From NCBI GenBank assembly GCA_039029455.1, contig JBCCGE010000074.1, forward strand, positions 1 through 15,649: a stretch of 15,649 nt of DNA, written 5' to 3'. This document shows positions 8,176 to 15,219 of the stretch, piece by piece. A program made the position numbers and the translations under genes. This stretch comes from JBCCGE01 sp039029455 (lineage in GTDB: Bacteria > Pseudomonadota > Gammaproteobacteria > Arenicellales > Poriferihabitantaceae). Every line of letters starts with the position of its first letter. Position 1 is the stretch's first letter. Below the pieces are notes generated by a model that was not told where the DNA came from, searched no databases, and saw nothing but the letters and a program-made list of their open reading frames with translations.

Positions 8176-8195
8176 GATAAGTAGCGTCAGGTGCT

Positions 8196-8224
8196 AGTAT
8201 CGGCGGTGTTTGGAAAGCATTCAA
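8196..8224 (-). promoter_or_regulatory. Putative sigma-70 promoter for the deacylase / B12 protein / reductase operon
   Basis: Read leftward, TTGAAT (8224-8219) and GATACT (8201-8196) are separated by 17 bases, each matching four of six consensus positions. Transcription would begin near 8189, giving a leader of about 14 bases before the ATG at 8175. It sits in the divergent region facing the dehydrogenase gene. The match is moderate and was made by eye. Confidence 0.35.
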
Positions 8225-8242
8225 TATCACGTAACCATTCAT

Positions 8243-9118
8243 ATGTATCACAATAAGCGAACAACACTGGGATTTATTGGCATTGGGTTAATGGGAGAAC
8301 CTATGGTGCTGAGGCTGATGGCGGCGGATTATCTTGTTAATGTCTGGAACAGAAGTCCGGAAAAACTGGCAACCTCCGTAGCGTCGGGTGCTCAGCCGTT
8401 TAACACCGCAGCTGAGGTTGTGGCGCGGAGTGACGTCATTTTTCTTTGTCTGACCGATTCCGAGGCAGTATCAGCAGTATCTGTCGACAACGCTGAATTT
8501 ATGGACGCTCTCAACTCAAAAAAGACCGTCGTCGATTTTTCCAGTATTTCACCGGTAAAAACCCGGAAGATTGCGGAGATTGTGTTGCAGAAAACCGGCG
8601 CCAAATGGATTGATGCCCCGGTCTCAGGCGGAGTCAAAGGTGCTGAACAGGGTACACTGATCGCAATGGCTGGAGGTGATCCTGATGATCTTGAGAGGAT
8701 TGACCCCTTGCTTAAAGTTTTAACGCAACGGGTCACGCACATGGGCCCGGTTGGCGCCGGACAGGCCACAAAGCTGGCCAATCAGATAATAGTCGGTTGC
8801 ACGGTAGCCGCCACTTCGGAAGCCATTCGCCTCGCCGAGTCCCTTGGTGTGGATTCGAAACAAATCACACAGGCGCTGGCTGGCGGTTTTGCAGATTCTC
8901 TGCCCTTTCAGATATTCGGATCAGCGATGTCTGAACGCAAACACGAACCGGTCTCGATCAAACTCGCTCTGCTGCACAAGGATCTAAAAGGTTCAAAAGA
9001 TCTCGACACTGAAAATGCACTGCGACTGGATCTTACGGAGACAGCCCGACAGCGATTTGCCGAGGTCATCGAACGCATAGGCGCACAGGAATCTATCACC
9101 CATCTCATCGACTGCTGA
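8243..9118 (+). CDS. 3-hydroxyisobutyrate dehydrogenase-like beta-hydroxyacid dehydrogenase
   Basis: Protein of 291 residues from ATG 8243; a TTG at 8210 would add 11 residues, but the ATG gives the standard N-terminus just before the Rossmann fold. The family oxidises beta-hydroxyacids or reduces beta-oxo acids (semialdehydes) with NAD(P). GFIGIGLMGEPM (10-21) is the dinucleotide-binding loop and VNVWNRSPEK (32-41) the specificity strand. DAPVSGGVKGAEQGTL (124-139) is the substrate-binding signature and K177 in GAGQATKLANQ the catalytic lysine. The C-terminal helical domain has the expected HKDLKG. The gene is divergent from the deacylase operon (67 bases between start codons) and ends 16 bases before a convergent phosphoribosyltransferase, so it is probably transcribed alone. 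Its substrate, perhaps a product of the neighbouring pathway, is unknown. Confidence 0.92.
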   Translation: MYHNKRTTLGFIGIGLMGEPMVLRLMAADYLVNVWNRSPEKLATSVASGAQPFNTAAEVVARSDVIFLCLTDSEAVSAVSVDNAEFMDALNSKKTVVDFSSISPVKTRKIAEIVLQKTGAKWIDAPVSGGVKGAEQGTLIAMAGGDPDDLERIDPLLKVLTQRVTHMGPVGAGQATKLANQIIVGCTVAATSEAIRLAESLGVDSKQITQALAGGFADSLPFQIFGSAMSERKHEPVSIKLALLHKDLKGSKDLDTENALRLDLTETARQRFAEVIERIGAQESITHLIDC

Positions 9119-9134
9119 CTATCGACACTGCCTT

Positions 9135-9737
9135 TCAGAGATACTTCTCAATTTGTTTCAGCTTCCCGGCCAGTCCGGGTTTCATCTCGCAGATCTCCGC
9201 CGGGGTTAATCCTGAAAGCTCGTACGGTAACACCAGCCATTTTTTCGTTTGATGCATATAGAAATCCGGCGGACTGGACTTTCGACTGGAATCCGGCAGT
9301 CGGTACCAGGGAGCCGCTACACGGATGTCCTGCGGCATGTTCCGGCGTGTTTTCTCCTTCAGTCGATCAATGACTGCGCGAACGCTGGAACCACTGCTGA
9401 ACACATCGTCAACAATAAGCAAGCGATCGTCTGAGTTCAGATTTTCGTACAGATACTTTAATCCGTGTACCCGGATCTCTCCGGAATTTTCAAGCATATC
9501 GAGATAGCCCGGAGCCCCACGGTATGACGTTCGTACACTGAAGTGATCCACGGCCACGCCGAGATGTTGCAGACATTCCTGAACATAGATGCCGACGGAG
9601 CTTCCCCCTCTCCACAAGCCAACAAGAAAAGTCGGAATGAACCCTGCTTGCAGAATTTTCATCGCCAGTCGAAAACTATCGTCTATTAACTCCTGTTCAC
9701 TGACAAACAATTTTTCATTGGATTCTATTTCAGACAT
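9135..9737 (-). CDS. Phosphoribosyltransferase family protein, leftward paralogue
   Basis: Protein of 200 residues from ATG 9737, preceded by a weak AGAG; in-frame ATGs at 9767 and 9782 would overlap the divergent gene. It has the type I phosphoribosyltransferase fold. LLIVDDVFSSGSS (106-118) is the PRPP-binding motif with the paired aspartates at 110-111. WRGGSSVG (42-49) is the early pyrophosphate loop. A hood-like C-terminal part with a KKWLVLPYE segment resembles the base-binding end of hypoxanthine/xanthine phosphoribosyltransferases. Salvage of a purine or purine-like base is therefore the likely role, although many such proteins are uncharacterised. The divergent neighbour at 9761-10369 is clearly related over its full length. 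Its 3' end converges on the dehydrogenase gene with a 16-base gap. Confidence 0.87.
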   Translation of the reverse strand: MSEIESNEKLFVSEQELIDDSFRLAMKILQAGFIPTFLVGLWRGGSSVGIYVQECLQHLGVAVDHFSVRTSYRGAPGYLDMLENSGEIRVHGLKYLYENLNSDDRLLIVDDVFSSGSSVRAVIDRLKEKTRRNMPQDIRVAAPWYRLPDSSRKSSPPDFYMHQTKKWLVLPYELSGLTPAEICEMKPGLAGKLKQIEKYL

Positions 9738-9760
9738 GCTGGACTCTGAATCGACGCTCT

Positions 9761-10369
9761 GTGGCATACTGTATCGATTCATACGATCATACGTATTCGT
9801 TGACTGAAAAACTATACATTGATGCACAGCAGTACATCGAAGATGCATTCCAGCTCGGCGTAGACATTATTTGCAGCGGATTTCGACCGACACTGATGCT
9901 GGCGATATGGCGTGGTGGCGTTCCTGTGGGAATTGCTGTTCAGGAAATACTAAGCTACGCCGGCATCCACACCGACCACATTGCCATTCGGTCCGCGTCT
10001 TACGAAAATGATATTGATGTTCGGCGCGAAGCGATTGAAATTCATGGCCTCGATTACCTGTACAAGCGAGTGGAGTCTGACGACAAACTACTGATCGTTG
10101 ACGACGTCTACGATACCGGTTCCACCATTGATGCAGTGATAGAGGATATTGCGGTGCAGGCTCGATTGAACGCGCCTTCAGAAGTGCGCGTTGCGGTTCC
10201 CTATTACAAACCTGAAAAGAACCGGACCGATCGTGTTCCTGATTTTTTTATCCACGAAACCAATGCATGGATTAAATTCCCTCACTCACTGGAAGGCTTG
10301 TCCGAAGACGAAATTCGAAGTCACCGGCCAAATCTTCATCGAATTCTCAACGAAACGCCCGGCCCCTGA
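9761..10369 (+). CDS. Phosphoribosyltransferase family protein, rightward paralogue
   Basis: Protein of 202 residues from GTG 9761; a TTG at 9800 would give 189 residues and align better with the start of its paralogue, and neither has a convincing Shine-Dalgarno, so the start is uncertain. Shared features with the leftward copy include EKLY, GFRPTLMLAIWRGG (40-53), the DH-x-x-x-x-R segment (72-77), HGLDYLY (95-101), the PRPP motif LLIVDDVYDTGST (110-122), and a tail in which DFFIHETNAWIKFPH aligns with DFYMHQTKKWLVLPY. The loop here keeps the usual D-T-G, while the other copy has S-S-G. The xanthine/hypoxanthine phosphoribosyltransferase type is the best match. It is followed after 24 bases by the glutamine-synthetase-like gene and probably heads that operon. 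Confidence 0.87.
   Translation: MAYCIDSYDHTYSLTEKLYIDAQQYIEDAFQLGVDIICSGFRPTLMLAIWRGGVPVGIAVQEILSYAGIHTDHIAIRSASYENDIDVRREAIEIHGLDYLYKRVESDDKLLIVDDVYDTGSTIDAVIEDIAVQARLNAPSEVRVAVPYYKPEKNRTDRVPDFFIHETNAWIKFPHSLEGLSEDEIRSHRPNLHRILNETPGP
9773..9796. repeat. Small repeats and palindromes at the divergent phosphoribosyltransferase starts
   Basis: ATCGAT (9773-9778) and ATACGTAT (9789-9796) are perfect palindromes, and CGAT-T-CATA is followed directly by CGAT-CATA-CG (9775-9785 and onward), an imperfect tandem. If the rightward gene starts at TTG 9800, this lies in the 62-base divergent intergenic region and could be an operator. If the GTG at 9761 is used, it is coding. Confidence 0.3.
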
Positions 10370-10393
10370 ATAGCTATCATCGAGTTTTTTGCC

Positions 10394-11746
10394 ATGAAAT
10401 CACATTCACCCAAGTCCCTTCAAAAAACACTGTCTGAGCAAGGCGTTAAATATTGCATTCCGAGTTATGTGGATATGCACGGCGTCCCGAAAACAAAAAT
10501 GGTCCCTATCGCTCATTTGCAGGACATGATGGCCGGGTCAGAGCTTTTTACCGGTGCCGCGCTGGATGGAGTACCACAGGATGTGAGTGACGAAGAAGTC
10601 GCAGCACACCCGGACATTGGCTCATGCATGATCGTACCGTGGAAACCAGAACTGGCCTGGTTTGCATCAGATTTATACTGCGAGGGTAAGCCATTTGATG
10701 CCTGTAACAGGGGCATTCTGAAACGGGTACTGACTGAAGCTTCAGATATGGGCTATACCGTAAACTGCGGAATAGAGGCGGAATTTTTTGTGCTGAAAGA
10801 CAGCGATGAAGGAGTTGATAAAGTCAGCCTACGGGAAAGCCTTGAGAAGCCGGCCTACGACGCTGTTCGACTGATGGACAACCTCGACCCATGGCTATCT
10901 GAAATGGTTGACTCGATGAATACGCTCGGATGGGACGTGTATTCTTTCGATCACGAAGATGGTGTGGGCCAGTTTGAAATCGATTTCAACTACGCCGATG
11001 CTCTGACAATGGCTGATCGTTTCGTTTTTTTGCGACTGATGGCTCACGAGATTGCAAGACGGAGCAACGCATTTGCAAGCTTTATGCCGAAACCATTCGG
11101 AGATAAAGCCGGTAACGGAGCCCACTACAACATGTCGTTGCAGGACACCAAAAGCGGCAAAAATGTCTTTGCAATCAAAAAAGACCCAAGAGGTTGTGGA
11201 CTGTCCAGGCTCGGCTACTATTTTGTGGGCGGCATCCTAAAGCATCTGCCGGCGATTCAGGCAGTGTCAGCACCCACGGTAAACAGTTATAAACGCCTGA
11301 TTCTCAAAGGCAGCACCTCCGGATTCACCTGGGCACCGTGTTTTGTGTCCTACGGCAATAACAACCGCACCAACACGGTACGCATACCCAAAGCAGGTGC
11401 TCGAGTGGAATTGCGGTCAGCCGACAGCGCCTGCAACCCTTATCTGGGTATCGCGATGATGATCGCCGCCGGTTTAGAGGGTATTCGCGAAAAAACAGAT
11501 CCGGGCGAGCCTCACCGCGAAAACCTTTACACTAAATCAGAGGCACAGCGAAAACGCCTCGGTGTGAAGTGGTTGCCCAGAACCCTGGACGAAGCTGTCG
11601 ATGCCTTCGAACAGGACCCTCTGAGCCGCAAAGTTTTTGGAGATGCCATGTATGAAAGCTGGATTGAATTTAAACGTGAAGAATGGCTAAGCTACATTAA
11701 TCACGTATCCGATTGGGAGCGCGATCGCTACCTGAAATTCTTTTGA
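10394..11746 (+). CDS. Glutamine synthetase family protein (GlnT / gamma-glutamyl-amine ligase type)
   Basis: Protein of 450 residues. The catalytic core of glutamine synthetases is intact. The beta-grasp start YVDMHGVPKTKMVP (25-38) is followed by the metal-binding glutamates E128 and E130 in GIEAEFF. E195 follows in GQFEIDF, H244 in NGAHYNMS, the N-S-Y-K-R-L loop at 297-302, and R341 in VELRSADSACNPY. The family makes an ATP-activated gamma-glutamyl phosphate and transfers it to ammonia or an amine. Length and the NLYTKSEAQRKRLGVKWLP tail resemble the GlnT/type III ligases and gamma-glutamylmethylamide or gamma-glutamylpolyamine synthetases rather than housekeeping GlnA. The next gene, 13 bases downstream, is an acetylpolyamine amidohydrolase, which favours a role in gamma-glutamylating a polyamine or other amine. 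True ammonia ligation remains possible. Confidence 0.9.
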   Translation: MKSHSPKSLQKTLSEQGVKYCIPSYVDMHGVPKTKMVPIAHLQDMMAGSELFTGAALDGVPQDVSDEEVAAHPDIGSCMIVPWKPELAWFASDLYCEGKPFDACNRGILKRVLTEASDMGYTVNCGIEAEFFVLKDSDEGVDKVSLRESLEKPAYDAVRLMDNLDPWLSEMVDSMNTLGWDVYSFDHEDGVGQFEIDFNYADALTMADRFVFLRLMAHEIARRSNAFASFMPKPFGDKAGNGAHYNMSLQDTKSGKNVFAIKKDPRGCGLSRLGYYFVGGILKHLPAIQAVSAPTVNSYKRLILKGSTSGFTWAPCFVSYGNNNRTNTVRIPKAGARVELRSADSACNPYLGIAMMIAAGLEGIREKTDPGEPHRENLYTKSEAQRKRLGVKWLPRTLDEAVDAFEQDPLSRKVFGDAMYESWIEFKREEWLSYINHVSDWERDRYLKFF

Positions 11747-11749
11747 GTC

Positions 11750-11753
11750 GGAG
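11750..11753 (+). promoter_or_regulatory. Ribosome-binding site for the acetylpolyamine amidohydrolase gene
   Basis: GGAG ends 6 bases before the ATG at 11760, in the 13-base gap after the glutamine-synthetase-like gene. The spacing supports this start and co-transcription of the two genes. Confidence 0.5.
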
Positions 11754-11759
11754 CTGATC

Positions 11760-12788
11760 ATGTTGACTGTATATTCTGAGGACCACAAACTTCGAGACGC
11801 CAGAACAGAACTGTACGGCGGCGAACTCGTTCCCCCTTTCGAATGCCCCGTGCGTGCAGAGTATGTGCTCGAGAGAATTCAAAAGGTGAAACTAGGCGAA
11901 GTCATTGCGCCCAATGATTTCAGCATGGATCCGATCTATAGAATCCACGATCGCAGTTATATTGAATTTCTGCAAAACGCATGGAATGACTGGAGTGCGG
12001 AGGGCTTTAACGGCGAGGCAATTCCGACATGTTTTCCGGCAAGGCGCATGCAACAGCGCGCTCCTTCACACATTGACGGCAAACTTGGCTACTACGCTAT
12101 GGCGGTTGAAACCGCAATTTCGGAAGGCACCTGGGCCGCCGCACGCGCCAGCGCAAACGTTGCGCTGACGGCTCAATCCATTATGGCCGGTGGCGAACGC
12201 GCTGCTTTCGCTCTCTGCCGACCGCCGGGTCACCACTCGGCCAGCGATCTGTACGGCGGCTATTGCTTCATCAACAACGCCGCTGTTGCTGCCCAGGCGT
12301 TTCTTGATCAGGGGGCCTCCCGTGTTGCAATACTTGACGTTGATTTTCATCACGGCAACGGGACACAGGATATTTTTTATGACCGAAACGACGTCCTGTT
12401 TCTTTCCCTGCACGGCGACCCGCTGCATGCATTCCCTCATTTTCTCGGCTACGCGGATGAGATCGGACACGGTGCCGGTGAAGACTGCAATGTGAACTAT
12501 CCTCTAATGCCAGGCACCACATTTGATGTCTGGAGCGAGGCGCTCAGCGATGCCCTGAAAAAAATTACTCATTACAGTCCGGATGCACTGATCGTATCCC
12601 TTGGCGTGGATACATTTGAAAACGATCCGATTTCGTTTTTCAAACTGACGTCAGACGACTTCAGACGCTACGGTGGAATGCTTGCAAAAGTGGATTATCC
12701 AACGCTGTTCGTAATGGAGGGAGGGTACGCTGTCGAAGAGATCGGAGTGAATACAGTCAATACTCTGGAAGGATTCGAACAGGCTTAA
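11760..12788 (+). CDS. aphA: Acetylpolyamine amidohydrolase (histone deacetylase fold)
   Basis: Protein of 342 residues of the class II-like histone deacetylase fold; bacterial members of this length remove acetyl groups from acetylputrescine, acetylcadaverine or acetylspermidine. The catalytic pair is H158-H159 in RPPGHHS, the zinc ligands are D195 and H197 in ILDVDFHHGNG and D284 in LGVDTFENDP, and the transition-state tyrosine is Y323 in MEGGYAVEE. From memory these fall at the positions given for the Mycoplana ramosa enzyme, as does E117, one of two acidic residues credited with polyamine recognition. The other, E106, is D106 here, a conservative change. It follows the gamma-glutamyl ligase homologue by 13 bases, so acetylated amines could be freed here and then glutamylated. 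Activity on other acyl-amines cannot be excluded. Confidence 0.9.
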   Translation: MLTVYSEDHKLRDARTELYGGELVPPFECPVRAEYVLERIQKVKLGEVIAPNDFSMDPIYRIHDRSYIEFLQNAWNDWSAEGFNGEAIPTCFPARRMQQRAPSHIDGKLGYYAMAVETAISEGTWAAARASANVALTAQSIMAGGERAAFALCRPPGHHSASDLYGGYCFINNAAVAAQAFLDQGASRVAILDVDFHHGNGTQDIFYDRNDVLFLSLHGDPLHAFPHFLGYADEIGHGAGEDCNVNYPLMPGTTFDVWSEALSDALKKITHYSPDALIVSLGVDTFENDPISFFKLTSDDFRRYGGMLAKVDYPTLFVMEGGYAVEEIGVNTVNTLEGFEQA

Positions 12789-12838
12789 CTCTCGGGATCG
12801 CTCCACTCACCTGTCCGAGCATAATTCAGGGACAAACC

Positions 12839-12862
12839 TAGCCTCTCGATCCTAAGAGGTTA
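12839..12862. terminator. Weak hairpin between convergent genes, possible bidirectional terminator
   Basis: An 8-bp stem (one G-T pair) with an 8-base loop lies in the 75-base gap between the amidohydrolase stop and the dehydrogenase stop; the CCTCT/AGAGG core is at 12842-12846 and 12855-12859. There is no clear T run on either side, so intrinsic termination is uncertain. Confidence 0.3.
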
Positions 12863-12863
12863 C

Positions 12864-13688
12864 CTAATTATTCTGGGTCCGGTAGACGTCTTTGAAGAAT
12901 CGATGTGCGCCGATGGATCGCAGCAACCAGGCTCCAAGTTTTGGCGCAACAACCGTTGTTGCCAGTAGTGGCTTAACCGGAATAGGATTAATCACTACCT
13001 CCGGCTGGTTTGATTCAATGGATCGAACCACGGCTTTGCTGACTTTCTCCGGCGCCGACGTGCCCAGAAGAAACGGCGCTGAAAGTCCGGAATTCTGTTT
13101 GAGTCGAGTGTAAATACCGGCTTCGACAAATCCCGGACAGATCACAGAAGCACTCACACCCGTGTTGTGATAAGACTCCCGAATTGAATGAGTAAATCCG
13201 ATCAGACCGGCTTTTGAGGCCGCATAGGGTTCCTGATATGCCGGATGTGCTTTACCCGCAAGTGACGACATATTGACGATGTGACCCGAACCGCGCTCCA
13301 GCATTTCACCCAGAACCAAACGCGTCAACTGCATTGGCGCCACAAGATTGACATCAAGAACAGAATCGATCTCCGACGGGTCCAGCGTATCGTAGGGCGC
13401 TGTAAACTCAATTCCGGCATTGTTGATCAGAACATCAATCTTTCCAAACTTCTCCTTTGTCTCCTGAACGACGCGAGCTCTCTCTGCTGGTTGACGCAGA
13501 TCGGCAACCATATAGGCCGCGTCAACGCCGCTCGCTGTGAGTTCATCTTTTAAGGGCGGCAGTTCTGTACCTGGATAGGCAACCAGCATTTGTTTGAGTC
13601 CAAGTTCCGCGAACTGGCGGGCAATGTATGCACCAAGACCACCCGATGCGCCGGTAAGAAGAACAACCTGATTACTTTGTAATTTCAT
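12864..13688 (-). CDS. Short-chain dehydrogenase/reductase (classical SDR)
   Basis: Protein of 274 residues from ATG 13688; the open frame begins with a TTG at 13724 whose extra 12 residues are not SDR-like. It has the Rossmann cofactor motif TGASGGLG near residues 12-19. An aspartate in VADLRQP, NNAG in the middle, and the catalytic Ser-Tyr-Lys in MSSLAGKAHPAYQEPYAASK are all present. The family oxidises or reduces alcohols, ketones and related groups with NAD(P)(H); the substrate cannot be told. A basic and hydrophobic C-terminal tail of about 30 residues (PVKPLLATTVVAPKLG and onward) suggests weak membrane contact, as in some steroid or lipid-related SDRs. It has its own promoter upstream and is separated by 203 bases from the AzoR operon, so it is probably an independent unit. 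Confidence 0.9.
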   Translation of the reverse strand: MKLQSNQVVLLTGASGGLGAYIARQFAELGLKQMLVAYPGTELPPLKDELTASGVDAAYMVADLRQPAERARVVQETKEKFGKIDVLINNAGIEFTAPYDTLDPSEIDSVLDVNLVAPMQLTRLVLGEMLERGSGHIVNMSSLAGKAHPAYQEPYAASKAGLIGFTHSIRESYHNTGVSASVICPGFVEAGIYTRLKQNSGLSAPFLLGTSAPEKVSKAVVRSIESNQPEVVINPIPVKPLLATTVVAPKLGAWLLRSIGAHRFFKDVYRTQNN

Positions 13689-13753
13689 GGCAATAAACCT
13701 GAGCTCTCCTCGCAAGTAGTGCAAAGAGTCAAAGGATGTAAGGATCAGATCAT

Positions 13754-13781
13754 ATTATATCTAATCTGTCGTCTTTATCAC
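13754..13781 (-). promoter_or_regulatory. Sigma-70 promoter of the short-chain dehydrogenase gene
   Basis: Read leftward, a perfect TATAAT (13759-13754) stands 16 bases after GTGATA (13781-13776), which matches four of six -35 positions. Transcription would start near 13747, leaving a leader of about 58 bases before the ATG. This is the best promoter match I noticed in the window, in an otherwise empty intergenic stretch. Confidence 0.55.
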
Positions 13782-13819
13782 CGCGCAGAATTTAACCGAA
13801 ACCGAGCAAACCCTGCGCG
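13782..13819. repeat. Perfect 7-bp inverted repeat abutting the dehydrogenase promoter
   Basis: CGCGCAG at 13782-13788 and CTGCGCG at 13813-13819 are exact reverse complements with 24 bases between. The left arm begins directly next to the -35 box of the dehydrogenase promoter, so it may be an operator or activator site. It might instead be the remnant of a terminator for the AzoR operon, although the loop is long and no T run follows. Confidence 0.35.
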
Positions 13820-13891
13820 CTTATGGTAAGACGTCCAAGACTGGTTCTGTCCTCTCAAACGGCAACCACATACGTCAATAACTCCATATTG

Positions 13892-14479
13892 CTAAGCCGC
13901 CAGTTGACGAATCAGTTCTCTGGATTTTTCCAAAGTATGTTCCATGTCCCGGTTCAATTGATCAGCGGCAACGATTGATATGTCATTGATTCCAATAAAA
14001 TTGAAAAAGTGACGAACCCATGGTGTAAGAAAATCAAAATCACCTCCAATCGGTGTACCACCCGAAGCCACCACGATGATTACCCTTTGGTCCTCGAGCA
14101 AACCGATCGGGCCATTTTCCGTGTAACTGAAGGTTTCGCCGACACGGGCAACCAGATCACACCATGCCTTTAAGCTGGACGGTGCGGAAAAGTTATACAT
14201 CGGTAAACCAATCACCAAAACATCGTGACTTTTTACTTCATCAACACGCTGATTCGAGTGTTCAAGAACACTCTGCTGTTCGATACTGCGATCTTCTGCG
14301 GGTGTAAAGAACGCCCCAACCATAGCTTCCGAAGCGAAAGAAAGTCCCTGACTGTAGTCCCGATACGTTATTGAATCGCAATCAGAGCCGATCGAGTCGA
14401 CGACGTAGCGGCTCAATTCTCGGGTTAACGACTGGTTGTACCGAGCGCTGAAATCAATATGCAGAATTGTTTTTGACAT
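13892..14479 (-). CDS. azoR: FMN-dependent NADH-azoreductase / quinone reductase
   Basis: Protein of 195 residues of the AzoR family, flavodoxin-like homodimers that reduce azo dyes and, more relevantly in cells, quinones by two-electron transfer. The FMN phosphate loop is in HIDFSARYNQSLTRELS (7-23). The second flavin contact is PMYNFSAPSSLKAWCDLV, the family hallmark, followed by a glycine-rich ASGGTPIGG loop. Length and motif order are normal. A ribosome-binding AGAGAAA lies just upstream at 14490-14484. The pirin gene ends 15 bases before its ATG, so they form one operon with DoxX. The set points to quinone or electrophile stress. Confidence 0.94.
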   Translation of the reverse strand: MSKTILHIDFSARYNQSLTRELSRYVVDSIGSDCDSITYRDYSQGLSFASEAMVGAFFTPAEDRSIEQQSVLEHSNQRVDEVKSHDVLVIGLPMYNFSAPSSLKAWCDLVARVGETFSYTENGPIGLLEDQRVIIVVASGGTPIGGDFDFLTPWVRHFFNFIGINDISIVAADQLNRDMEHTLEKSRELIRQLAA

Positions 14480-14494
14480 AGTATTTCTCTTAAA

Positions 14495-15190
14495 TCAGTG
14501 GACAGATGGCACATCAAGTACCAGAAATCTTGAATCGGTCACTGCGCTGAGCGTTATCGCAGTCAGGTCTGTCACCTCAACGCCATCGCCCGTTTTGGCA
14601 CTGAAGTCATTGATCATGACCTCGCCTTCTGAAACCAGCACATAGGCCTGACGCTTTACAGGATGGTGAATCTGACTACCGGATTTCATATACCCGGCGT
14701 AAATGAAAGCGTCAGCATGAATTTGCAACGGCGCACTGCCATCTCCGGAAACCAGCAGCTCAAGCGCATCAGTCGATGCCCGCTGCGGGAATTCATGTGA
14801 ATCCCACGCCGGCTCAACATCGTTCTCAGCAGGCTCGATCCATATCTGGAAGATATTGGTGTCTGTCGATTCGTGATTGAATTCAGAGTGGTACACACCG
14901 GTGCCAGCACTCATCACCTGCACATCACCGGCTTTGGTTTTGCCCTTGTTGCCATTACTGTCCTGATGGGAAATTGCGCCTTTCCTCACGTAGGTGATAA
15001 TTTCCATATTTTTGTGAGGATGAGTATCAAAGCCTCTTCCGGCCTTGATAATGTCGTCATTAATGACTCTAAGGGTCCCAAACCCCATACGTTCGGGGTT
15101 GTAATAGCCGGCAAAGCTGAAGTGGTGCCGGGCGTCAAGCCAACCGTGATTGGCCCGCCCAAGCTGCTCATAAGGATAGACTTTAATCAT
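14495..15190 (-). CDS. yhhW: Pirin family protein (YhhW-like, quercetinase type)
   Basis: Protein of 231 residues from ATG 15190; the longer in-frame reading back to 15382 lies inside the DoxX gene on the same strand and is not used. Bicupin fold of the pirin family; E. coli YhhW (same length) shows quercetin 2,3-dioxygenase activity. The metal ligands are H57 and H59 in DTHPHKNME, H101 and E103 in YHSEF, matching the family positions. The N-terminal RANHGWLDARHHFSFAGYY (12-30) and MSAGTGV (93-99) are the usual conserved blocks. The start has an AGGG ribosome-binding site. It lies 29 bases after DoxX and 15 bases before AzoR. Redox or flavonoid-like quinone handling is inferred from the neighbours. 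Confidence 0.94.
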   Translation of the reverse strand: MIKVYPYEQLGRANHGWLDARHHFSFAGYYNPERMGFGTLRVINDDIIKAGRGFDTHPHKNMEIITYVRKGAISHQDSNGNKGKTKAGDVQVMSAGTGVYHSEFNHESTDTNIFQIWIEPAENDVEPAWDSHEFPQRASTDALELLVSGDGSAPLQIHADAFIYAGYMKSGSQIHHPVKRQAYVLVSEGEVMINDFSAKTGDGVEVTDLTAITLSAVTDSRFLVLDVPSVH

Positions 15191-15219
15191 GATGATTGCC
15201 CTTTGCGAAGGAGTTGAAA

